Source: Membranipora membranacea (Eukaryota; Bryozoa; Gymnolaemata; Cheilostomatida; Membraniporidae). Taken from it: DNA of 64,000 bases. A program made the translations under genes and the position numbers. Every line of letters begins with the position of its first letter. The stretch's first letter is position 1. The notes beneath the pieces were generated by a model, which did no database searches, was not told the DNA's origin, and worked only from the letters and a program-made list of their open reading frames with translations. Where the stretch lies: assembly GCA_914767715.1 (NCBI GenBank), contig OU612074.1:22988062-23052061 (forward strand), read 5' to 3'. Of the stretch, positions 36,701 to 48,700 are shown piece by piece.

Positions 36701-39700
36701 AAAGATCAAAGTATTAGAAATATAAAGTTTCTTCAAATAAATATGGTGTTTGAATAAGATTTAAAGACACAAGTAATTGATGACAGACTCCTAGTTTTAA
36801 AAGTTACAAAAAATCATGAAATACTACGACTACTTAGTTTTTATCTCATATCTTCTGCGGACCATCACATTCCTGTTAACTGACTTATTTGAAAAGGGGA
36901 TCTTACCATCTTCAGTCATGTCTTTATTTTCTAGGTTTCTTGTATGAAGGTGGTGGTGAAATTTGACTGTTATTCCTCATGTCTAAATCTGGGTTTGGGT
37001 ATCTGAGCTCTAGAAAATCAAATGGACAATATGCAGCACTTATATGGCAAGAAAACAGTGGTGATACCCAGTAATATTTATTGTCTATAACTATCTTAAT
37101 AGCAATAGAAATATAAAGATCAATATTTACCATTGTCTGATATGGGTTTCCTTCCTCTGTTCTTGAATGGTGTTGGAGGAGAAAATCTTTGAACGTGCAT
37201 CAGTGTTTCTGGTTCTAAGGGAATATTGTACTTCAAATCGTTCTTGGACGGACCACCTTTAGAATACATGACCTGAACGCATTCTTCTGTCGGGATTGCT
37301 ACATTTCGTGGTGATGAGTAACTAACACTTGAGTCGTATAGGCTACCTCTTCCTCCAACCCTCCCTAGTTCAGCGCCATCTTTGGTAATGAAACAAAAAA
37401 TTATGCATCCAATCACATTAATTGCTAAACAGATTTCTAAATTATCCAATCCTATGGTTTCAGATTGAAAGGCAAGTCCACATTTCACAGAAAAACTCTC
37501 TACATAAGTAGACTGTGTAGTCGACAAGGTATTGACTTTTTAAATTTGCTGACAGTATTATACAAGTCAAGGTCATTCAATTATTACATCTGCATCCATT
37601 CCGGACTTTACTACGGACATGGTAATGATTGACTTTATATTATTTTTGAGAATATTTTATGATACATTTGGTGAATCCGTGACAACTTAGCCCAAGCCAA
37701 ACTTAGCCCGAGCCGAACTTAGCCCGAGCCAAACTTAGCCCGAGCCAAACTTAGCCCGAGCCAAACTAAGTCCGAGCCAAACTTGGCCCGAGCCAAACTT
37801 AGCCCGAGCCAAACTTAGCCCGAGCCAAACTTAGCCCGAGCCAAACTTAGTCCGAGCCAAACTTAGCCCAAGCCAAACTTAGCCCGAGCCAAACTTGGCC
37901 CCATGTAATCAAACGCGGTCCCATGCAATCAAACTTGGCCCCACGTTTGGTTTGGTTTCTAGTTTATCAAACAAGTTAAGATATAGGAAACTATAAAAAT
38001 ATTTAGTGGTGATGAGGCCTACATCCCCAATAGCTTTGACAATGTCTCAGCTAGACAAGGCGCAAGGCCAAATTGCCATACGAGATGCGGCAATAGATAT
38101 CAAATAAATTATGACGTAGCAAGTTCAAACCCTAAAGCCAAGAAGTGGCACTTGATGGCCGTTTTAAAGACGGCCTTACCCTTCACTAATTTCAGGTTGT
38201 CAGGCAGCTTGTTCCACAGTGCTGTCATTGGCACAGATTAATGTTTTAAATTCATAAAGCTCATTTATCCTAAAAATATTTGATTTATTAAAAAGTGGAG
38301 TGGATGAAGCTAATCTTTCTGACTTATAAATGTCTTAACAATTTTTTTTTGAAGTAACAATATCTTATTGGTATAGGTTGCTGCTGCATTGCTCCATATC
38401 TCAATACAATAGCTCAATTTGGACAGTATAAATGAATTATAAAATATGAATGAATCGTATTGCCAGATATTGGGAAACTCTGTACATAAGAGAGGCCGCC
38501 AGTCTAAGAGGTTTCATTTGATGTTCTATATGAGTTTTCCAAGTTAAATACTCATCGAAATAGTCCCAAAGGAACCTCGCGCTTTCAACTTGTTTGATGG
38601 AGTTTGCCATCAAGGTTCATTTGTTTTGGTGATTTTTAAGAACTATTTATTGGTTTTCTCTAGATTCAAAGTTAGTTTATTTTCATTGCACCATTCTGCT
38701 GATGCTACTGATGTAAGATCAGCGTTAATTTTAATTTGGTGCTCATTTAAACCTTTAGTTTCAAAAAACAAATTTGTGTCATCGGCATCGGGAATTGTGT
38801 CAAGAGTTTTAGTTGCATTGGCTAGATCATCAATATGAATTAAAAAGAACATTGGACCCAGAATAGATCCATGTGGAACCCCAGTGTTTATAAATTGTGG
38901 CTCAGAAAATATGTTATTATATATCTCAGTAATTTGTTGGCGATTAGCAAGGTATGATCTGATAAGAATTTAAATGGGTCAACTTTGAAAGTATGATATG
39001 ATGGTCAATTGTATCGAAAGCTTTGCTAACATCAAGAAAAACAACTAGCACAGAGTTTACATTGCTCATGGCTGTTCACACTTTGTCTGCGAGTAATGTC
39101 ATTGCCTGATTAGTATTTTTATGTTTCTAAAGCCATAGTGTTGTGCATTTAAAATATTATTGTGTTCTAAAAAGGCCGTGATTTGTGAATTAACTACTCG
39201 CTCAAAAATTTTGCTGAAATTAGATAAAATTGATATTGGGCGGTAATTTTTATGATATTAAGTGTAGCTTTTTTTGAAAAGAGGGAGAACTTTTGCTGTT
39301 TTGAGAGCATCAGGGAACACAATGGACTGTAGTGTCCTATCAATCATTTTGGTCAAAGGTTCAGCTAATATTTTTAGTTTCCTATAAATCTTTACTGGTT
39401 TGATGAAATAGAAACAAAGCCAAACATGGAGCCAAGTTTCATTGCATGAGGCCAAGTTTTACTAATAAGGCCCAAGTTTTACTAATTGGGGCCAAGTTTC
39501 ATTACCTGGGGCCAAGTTTCATTACATGGAGTAGGAGGTAGCCCTCTGACGTGCAAGTGTTTGAGGTCTCGGGTTTGGAACCCGCTTCAGTCTACCGGCT
39601 ACTGGGCTAAAATGACGCCCAATGTGTGCTCCTACCTGCCTGCAAACTGAGAGAAACTTGGCGACGGATATGGCAGCCGCGCCCTTAAGGCGCCTTTATT

Positions 39701-42700
39701 TCTCAGTCTTTTTGAACCGACGTGGGTCCAATTTTGGCTCGGGCTAAGTTAGGCTTAGGCTAAGTTTGGCTCAGGCCATGTTGTCGCGCTTCCCATTTGG
39801 TAATACAGTAAAAGAGCTATGCGGAGTGAAGATACTTACCGCCTCCGAAAGGTACTGGTGTTGTCGATTTTCTCTGCTGGTGGACTTTTGTTTTCCTTCC
39901 TGGAGGAACAAATGGTCTGCATCTCTTAAAGAAAAACGCGATCAGCATGGATGGCGGTAGAACAATCAATGCACCTGAAAAAGCGAAAACATTCTGTTAC
40001 ATTCAACAAAACAAAAATCAAAATCATTAATTGATCGGAAACTCAGGTTCTAGCCCACTATTCTTATAAAGAGGAGCCAGGAAATTATTGCCAATAAAAG
40101 CAATTGTAAGTCAATGAGATCATGATATGTATGAAAGCGATAAGCGGATGAGTTGCCTTACCCATAAATGATACATAGATCGTCCTCCAGCTTAGCTCAA
40201 CAGGTCCAATTGTCAGGGTGGATCCAGACTCTTCCTTTGATTCCGGAACAGTTGGAAACCTGTATAAAAATGTTACATAATTAATAGAAATGGTAACCTT
40301 GACTTTAATTGATCAATTTGTTTCTTTATATATATAAAATAGATCCCAGCATGATACAATGGTGTATGTCTTTAATCTTACCACATAGCATTGACGACCA
40401 TCATCAGATAGAGGGTAGATATACACAGAGACCATCTATGAACTCTAGAGAAGTTACTCTTATTGGGTCTCTTAACCACTGAGAGCCAAATGTGGTCATC
40501 ATAGAACTTAGATTTGGTGTTTGCCTTCATCAGAGATTTAAAGTCCTTTCCTTCAGTCATGTCAGTCCTGAATATCTCATGCCCATAACACAAAGTCTCT
40601 ACTGGTGAGATCCAGTCATTACAGATGAAGCTATATCTATAACAGCGAAGAATTTGAATAATCTATGGTGGTATGGATGTTTGTGCGAATCTGTTGATAG
40701 CAGTTCAGGTCAATAAATACTCCAAGTTGATTTCTCAGATACAATTTGCATCGACACACAGTGCACCAGCCAACGACACACAGGGCACCAGCCAACGACA
40801 CACAGTGCACCAGCCAACGACACACAGTGCACCAGCCAACGACACACAGTGCACCAGCCAACGACACACAGTGCACCAGCCAACGACACACAGTGCACCA
40901 GCCAACGACACACAGTGCACCAGCCAACGACACACAGTGCACCAGCACACAACGACACACAGTGCACCAGCCAACGACACACAGTGCACCAGCCAATATG
41001 TTGGTTTTGAATAACTGGCGGGTTGTTGAATGGGAGCCAATGCCAGGTCAGATAGTACTTCCCTGAAAATACTGTCATATATAGAGTGCGTAGGATTTGT
41101 AACCATGGCATTGGCTCTCTTTCCACCCGACAACCAATCATATCAAAACCAACACAATGGCTATTAGTGCACTTTCCTAAACAATGCATTATTTGCAATT
41201 ATGTAATAATTATTAGGTTTAAAGAAAGTGATCGAAAAATCCGTTGACTAATTAGGGCAATTCACCACAACAAATTATATTCTTAGTGACTTACGTCTTG
41301 TTAAGTTCAGGGTCAGCCACAGTGATGCAATCTACAAAGAGACTATCTCTCTCATCTCTAGCTCTTGTCCACAGATGTACATGAGTTATTGCCCCTATAT
41401 CCTCCTGACAAGTCACTGTTAGGTTTGTAGGACATCCAGGTCGGAAACCCTACAGAATTACAGAAGAATTTGATTGCGTTATCAACCTAGCTAAGATAGA
41501 GAGGAGAATAGATTTCGATAGCTTAAATCTGCTAATGTTACTCTGCTGTTTGATGTTTATTATCCAGATTTGAGAAAGATAAAAGATAACGGCAACTTAT
41601 ATAGCATGAAAAAAGTGCCTTAATTGACGGTCAATTTCTTATAGGGGTGTGCAAAAACCATTCCTGTTGTGAGTTTTGGATAGTTCTACTTGAATTTCTT
41701 CATGAAAAGAATTGAAATAAATAAATCTATAAATTTACGACTTACTTGTCTTTCCCCATCTTCCAGGGTTTTTGGAGTTGTTTTTCCTTTTATTCCATAA
41801 AGCGCACAGAAAACATCTGCGTTGAATTCTTTACTAGATTTTGAGTTGACTGCGATAGAAAGCTGATACACATGGCGATCCTCAGCCTTGTTGTGCAGGA
41901 TAGGTAGAAACTCCCACTGTAATCAGAAAAAAACTAATGAGATGCAGAGGAACACAAGTAATGAATACTGCTTCTTTGGCTCTCAACTCTATTGGGGCTG
42001 TACTTAAACTCAACATTACAAAATTGTCATGTCCAATTTCAGAGAAGTAATTGTATTCAATGATTATCAGTGCATAATTATTCATTAAATCACAGAATAC
42101 TACTCACCATTCGATAATCCCTCCGATCCATTCGAGCGATCGGAATCAACAGTACAAAGTAAAGTCCAGCAATGAGACACACGACTCTCAGGACATATGG
42201 ATTCTCTGCAGTCTTTACTCCCAGATCGTCGAACACGTTGTCAAAGTCAATCTTATTGGGTGGAATGGCCAAACCAGCAGTCATAGAGCCCATAAAGTTA
42301 GACTTAAATACAACTTCCTCTCCTGTGGAGTCTGGATCAATCTGCATGAATAGACATTAGACAGTGGAATTCAAAGAAGAGAGTTACTACAGTGATATAA
42401 AACGATTCATTATTTTGTATTTGTATTTAAATAGCACCTGTGCAATTTATTGGCAGTGTTACTTAAAATTAATCTCTTTATGGAATATTAGTAGCTACAC
42501 CCTAGGGAACTTCCATTTCTTGATATCCAGAATCATGAAGCTGCTCTCTTTCTGCGGGTGTTGCCATATCCTATTCACACCTATATGAAATCGCTCAGTT
42601 ACTTGAGCCATCCCCTACATAGAGGGTATTATCTTCTTCTTACCTCAACTTGGGAACTGGGCATCCACTCCTTAGCTGTTTCATTCCAGACTCTGGGAGA

Positions 42701-45700
42701 GTAGACAGCTGCACCTGAAGAGTATCGGCTGCCTGAAGCTCTTTTTCTTCTTGTTGTGCTGCCGGTCGCAGCAGCGATGATTTCATTGGCTGTAAGTTTG
42801 ACATATAACAGACCCAGGTCTCCTATCTTCCTTCCATGTATGAATATTGCCAAAGCATCTGAAAAGTTCAAGCTGGTAGGAGTATGATTAAAATGATGAT
42901 TAATCGTTGATTGATTTCATATTGCATTCTGTATCATTACTGATAAAATCAAACAACCACATAAAAAAAGCTCTGCATTAAAATGGCCTTCTACAAAGAT
43001 CGTTAAAATGGGTCATGAATAAAGGGAAAATGATTTGACAAGTTTATGCTATGCTTTTTTTTAGTAATATGAACCATGAAACTTTTGCATAGGAGATAAT
43101 TGGCAACTAAATTATAGAGGAAAAAAAATTGTCGAGATTCACAAATCACTATACCAGTTGCATTATCATATTTGATTGCAGCATTCAGCTCATTCTTGGT
43201 GACATTTAGCTGCTCTACGATGTGGACTTCGACTGTATGGTTATCTTCTGAAGGTGTATGGTTCATGGCACATCTGATGGTGTATGAGTCAGCCTCTCCA
43301 GGAAGGGTAAGGAATATCTGTAACCAGAGACAGCTAAAACTTAGCACACTTATATGGAATCAATAGTGATCATACACACGGTGTATCGCTGCTTCTGTGA
43401 ATGAAGAGTAAAATATGGCTCATTATCAAGATCATGTTGGGGTTAATGAAGTCAAAGAAGAAGAGATGTAAGTAATCAGATGCGATTGAGATCAATAGTT
43501 GGAGATCAATACTTAGAACTAGTTTGTTTCCTCTGTGATGGCGGAGTGCTATTGAGGCACCGATCCGTGGTTGCTTGATACACGGCTTTTAAGGTAATCA
43601 CAGAGGGAACAAAGATGTTCTACAACTCACTAAAACTTCACTGACCTTCATAAAGGAATCAGGATCTTCTATAAGGTAGGTGGTGATCACACCATCTTCA
43701 GTGACATTGTAACTTTCTGAAGGGATAAATAAGGTAGCCTTTGATGCTGCTTTGTACGATTCTGTGTCATCAGAGCCTACAATCTTCATACCTACAGGTG
43801 AGGCTCCACTTGTGAAGTTATCTTCATTTGTGGCATAGCTTGCATATGGATCTTCAGCGTAGGACAATGCCTGACAGAAAATAAATGAAACTCACACCTA
43901 GTCCGATAGTTTATGCAACGTATAACCTGAGCATTTGGGTTAAGACAAATCAATATTAGCCCAATTATAAAACAGACATAAATTTCTGTTTAATCGCTTC
44001 TCAGCTTATTGGCTAAGATCAAAGTTTCACTGCCGATGGGCATTTAGTGCTTGTTTCAGTTTCTGACAGCTTGCTGAACACTCACGATTAGGAGGTCCAC
44101 CATGGCCTCACCTCTAGGATACATTCTAGTTTTCTAGGCTGTATCACACTCTCAGTACGAGGAAATTGGGCAACTTGCGTCCCTCTTTAGGGGCAGTGCA
44201 CCCTCTGTTTTGTCATATAAACATGGCCATAAATTCCTGTTTCGTGTTCACAATAACCTACTTGGATGGGAAGCGCTGTCGCTGGTGTTTCTTCTAGTTC
44301 CACAGTTGCAAATCCTGCATACATTGGTTTCCCTGCCTGGTCCTGTTTGGCGACAGCCATACCTAATGATCCTGTCACTAGCTGGACACTATCACCAGGT
44401 TCCAACGCCCCGGTTATTGCTGCTGCCACCGTATCCAACACATTTTGACTGTCTTTAACAAGATTCTCAGCCTAATAATGAGGAAAGGTTTCTTCAACAG
44501 ACAGATAATTATAACAAATGATCCTGACTTTTGATAATAATAGAAGGTTTACTCAGTAGCACAAGATCAGTTAAACCCCACAATGATATAAATTGGAAGA
44601 GGGCAGGGATAATATTTTAGGTAGGTAACTGCAAAATCATATGCAGCATTCAAAATTAAATCTTACCTGAGCAGAGTCAGCACTGGAACTCCCAGTGTTA
44701 TCCTCTTCTGATCCGGCAGCAGATGCCTCCAGAGCGTTAGCTACCACACCAACTACTGCTTTACCTAGGTTTCTCAGTTCATCTTTGGTGGCGTTTCCTA
44801 TCTTGTCAAATATCTTTGTGCTTGTCTCCAGAGCTTTATTCTATAATTACACATGTATAATGTAATATTTACCAATGATTACAAATAAACAACATGTTTA
44901 GATTATTGTATACTATATATTATTTATTTATAACATGTTTATTTATTTTCTACTTTTTACCTTCAAATAAGATTTTTCAACGCTGATGTATCAATGTTTA
45001 ATATGCTACGTACCAGGTCTTCAACATCATCAGTTTTTGATGAAGTGTGTAAGAGGACTGAGGCAAAGTCATGCAGCTTATCAACTGGGAGCGTTGCACT
45101 TGCATCTAGTTCCGAGTCCAGTACATCTGTGAGTTCCTTCACAGTCACATTTTTCGGGTCGTTCAATTCCTGAAAATGGTTAAGAGCGGAACAAAACATT
45201 AGCCTAAGCTGGACTTCTAAAGCTAAAAGTGTGCTTAGCTATGATGATTGATGAGACTGTGAGTCTCTCTATTTATTTTGCCTGATTTATGCCTTGATTG
45301 ATTGGCTTATTCAAAGGTTGCTTCGATGTGAAAGAGGATTCTAGCGCTATTATGCTCTAATTAGGGAATAACCCTTAGATTATTGAATTTTCTGTTCCTA
45401 CATGTGATTGCTATACTGGTGATTAATCCCTGATAATGAAGGATTTAGAAGATTAAGAAAAAGCACCTTACAAATTGGTAAAAAATCAGTGTACTAGAGA
45501 AGCACTTTAGGTTAAAATACAACTAGATCTTACCAAATCTGCATAGATTTCATCATATGACGGTGTTGTAACCCCTGTCGTAATATCTTCAACTGAAACG
45601 AGCCAGCACAATCAGATGTCATTTCCAATTCAACAGTACCCATGATACTGGCAAAGTAACTGCAGCATATGAAAATCACTGTCATTTTCTAAATTATAAC

Positions 45701-48700
45701 CGAAGTGAAGTTGGAGATTATAATGCGGTCACTTGACTATTATTACATTCTGAGGGGTTTAAACATGGTGTTACCTAAAAAAATTACTGATCTTCATCTA
45801 TTCATCAATAATTGAATGTATGCGCCTTCATTTTTAACAAGTAGCACAGGTACTCAAACGTCAGATCAATAGTGATTCTTACCAGATCACCTCATTAAAG
45901 TCCACAGTCATGTTCAATAATATCTCTGGTGAATTGGTCTATCATCTTCTGACTTTCACATTAAAAATAAATGAAAATGTCTCCCATTATTTAATGTGAG
46001 TTCAGGCTGCACGACATACTTTTCAATTAAAATGAATAATATTGTTGACTGTATTAATGCACTAACCTGTAGCTGTAGTCAATTGGTTTGCTGTTGTTGG
46101 TTCTGCTGCTGTCGGCACAGTTGTTACTGGGTTCGTTGTGGTGGACTGTTTTGTTGACGTTGGAACTTTGGTTTGTGCTGTGGTCATCATTGAACGAGCT
46201 GAGGTTGTTGTATCAACCTGGGTTGTTGACCCTGTAGTACCTGACCGTGTTGTGGTTGGCATCGCTGTAGATGTTTTACTAGCTATGCTAGTTAGCTTAG
46301 ATGTGGTTGACAATGTTTTGGATGGAGTGATTGTGGTTGTTGGACTAGAAGTGGTTGTTGACAGTGTCGTGGTTGGCATTGTTTGGGTTGTTAGACCGGC
46401 AGAGGTTGTTGGACCAGCTGATGTTGTTGCCCCAGCTGATGTTGATGTCGAAGCTGATGCTGGTTCTGTTGCCAAAGAAAAAACATAGATCATTATTAAG
46501 GTCATGTGACATCAAAATGTATAGTAAAATAAGATTAGGTATATGGCACGCCCAATGTATCCCGAGTTTTAAATGTTGATCAGCAGCCACTCCCAGAAGC
46601 CAATTGTATCGGTATGTATCATAAACCCCTATCTATCAGTTGATTGAAGCCATATTGGATTTCAGGTTCATGTGACGCAAAGGACAATGAGTTCATAACA
46701 CCCGGTATGTGTCATAACCCCCATATCTATCAGTTATTGGATTCCATGAACACATTGTATATATTTACATTGTAAATAATTTCCTATCAAATCTCACCGG
46801 ATGACCAATCCATACTCCAGGTGATGTTACCATGAGTGTAAAAGTAGATCAATATCTGGTTAGTTTGAGTATATACTGTGAGATCATTATGGTAACCCTG
46901 TAGATATGTAATAAACTCTCCGGCATGTAGATCAATAATCTACAACAATTGTTTAGAGTATTGTAAAACTGCAACAGCTTCAAAGACCAAAAGAAACTTT
47001 TTTCTGTTTATATTCATTAAATTGTCAATATCTAACCCTTTTGCAAGCGTCAAGCGTCAAGCGTCAAGCGTACATTAATTTATCGTCTGTCACTTTAAAC
47101 ATTAATGTGAATCAGTGTCAAACGATCACAAAGAAATAAAAGAAAATCTCTCACAACTTAGCTTAACTCAACTTACTGTACCTGGACAGGTAAAATTTGT
47201 GGCTTAACATTAAAAGTGAAACGAGATGGTTTTTCGAAATCTGAGAAAACGTTGTATCTCGTATCATTTCGCCTTCCCGGACAGATTTGGCCACCATATG
47301 AAATTATAAGAATACTGATACGTGCTTGCAGTTGTCCAATCAAATTTTCAAATTTAAAATTTATTTATATCATCCAAATTTAGAAGGAGTACATCATTGC
47401 GCATCAAATATCAAAATATGACTTTTGTGGTTGTCTGCCACTTTAACATATTGGTATAAAGAGGGAACACCCATAGTGGTTGAGAAAAATTTTCATTTCA
47501 GTAATGAAATTGGTTTCAACTGTATCCATAGGTCATTCAAAAGGTTGCTATGGTGCTATTAATTAGACTGACACCTTCATTATGATTCCAAATATGGGGA
47601 GGCACAACTATAGCTTTAACAGTATACAAATATCTCACTGCAGACGTTGTTGTATAGATTAATGCATTTTGGCTCATCAAATACTTCCTTAATTACTTAC
47701 TTCCCAATAGTTCTGCGTACCGAATGATGTAAAATGAAGCACTGCATGCATGTTGGATGGTACAGTTAAGTAGTATTCACAAGTAATATAGTTGAGATAG
47801 TTGGTAGGGTAGTTATGTGATGGCAGCGTTCCATTATACCCAGAAAACTCTCCATCGTTACATGATGCATAGCCTGAAGAGACAACGTAATGCATATATC
47901 CTTACAAGCAACAGAGCCTCACATTTCGAAACTATATTTAGTTTCTTGATCCTTGGTATTAAAAGGGCAACAGTTTTGTCAAACGTATGTACATATTTTA
48001 TGCACAGGAGCCCTACAGATGCATTAAATCATCGAAGGGAAAGGAATATTTCTACAGTAGCCAAAGAGTTGATCATTCTCTCTATAGTATCACAGCGGTT
48101 TATCATCCTCAACAGTACTTAGCCTAACTAGTGTTTGCCTATGTGTCCGTGTCTATATAAAAGATTAATAGACAACGAATGGATACAATTTGGAATCTCC
48201 ATGCTCCATTACCTTTGGTCCACCACTTTTTAGGGCTATATAGCTTTAAGCTGCACTTCTACTAGCAATAAATTTGACTGCTTTATGACATTGCCACACA
48301 ATGCGGGATTGTTTTTGCTTTCAACGGTATCATAAATATAAGAATATTCTGACCAAATAGTCAGACATCTGAGCAACCAAGATTGCTTGAGTTGCCAGCT
48401 GTCCTCCCTGTTAAGAAGGCTCATGGAGGAGCTCAGAGCTCTTTGAATCCACCAACGAATATATTTGGTATTCTTACTTTGTGTTGTGCTGGGCTGATGT
48501 GTTGTCCCAGTGGCTGCTGTTGCCCCAGTGGTTGTAGTTGCCCCAGTGGTTGCTGTTATCCCGGTGGTTGTTGTTGTCCCAGTGGTTGTTGTTGACGACG
48601 TTGATGCTGATTCTGTTGCTAAAAAAAACATGGATGATAATTGAAGCATTTGTCTGCAGTGATGCTTCTGTTGACAATGATCATTTGAAAACTGTCTGGA

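Larger units (their letters stand above)
37681..39785. mobile_element. Foldback-like element with tandem-repeat inverted ends, inside a polycystin intron
   Basis: The left end (37681-37906) is about 14 copies of a 16-base unit (AGCCAAACTTAGCCCG), followed by a second 19-base motif (AATCAAACTTGGCCCCATG). The right end has the same two motifs in inverted order: inner motif at 39415-39530 (GGGGCCAAGTTTCATTAC) and outer motif at 39733-39785 (TGGCTCGGGCTAAGTTAGGC). Both outer ends finish with GACAAC. Between them lie a LINE fragment and a SINE. The inverted ends built from tandem repeats resemble foldback/Galileo-type DNA elements. No transposase was found and a target duplication could not be fixed. 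Confidence 0.6.
30904..40259 (-). other. Polycystin-like exons 17-32: TM3-TM11 and polycystin (TOP) domain
   Basis: Exons 40259-40162, 39974-39840, 37379-37131, 36930-36907, 36697-36483, 36169-35923, 35628-35534, 35396-35222, 34877-34785, 34258-34147, 33902-33736, 33287-33156, 32817-32665, 32161-32028, 31743-31581 and 31094-30904. GPVELSWRTIYVSFMGAL opens TM3. LPWWGVVFGYIL is TM4. LASLVLSIFQSIIVLQPIKV is TM5 with the family's QPIK motif. The TOP domain includes YPSHHYNGES, VECDEYQKYES and RYRGVIESYSISGY, and closes with FVEFVVANMNVN. TM7-TM11 resemble a TRPP core; the pore-loop region reads YLFGILLGILKFTHHIETDA and ends in NFILLNLFISVINDG. Confidence 0.85.

Noticed and set aside
40637-41198. 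Several long open frames on both strands rich in repeated VGWCTVCRWLVHC or THSAPANDTQ
   Set aside because: They are translations of the stop-free 22-bp minisatellite; all frames stay open because 22 is not divisible by three.
46138-46488. Plus-strand valine-rich open frame of 116 codons
   Set aside because: It is the antisense shadow of the Thr-rich exon 5 of the polycystin-like gene (ACN codons read backwards as NGT).
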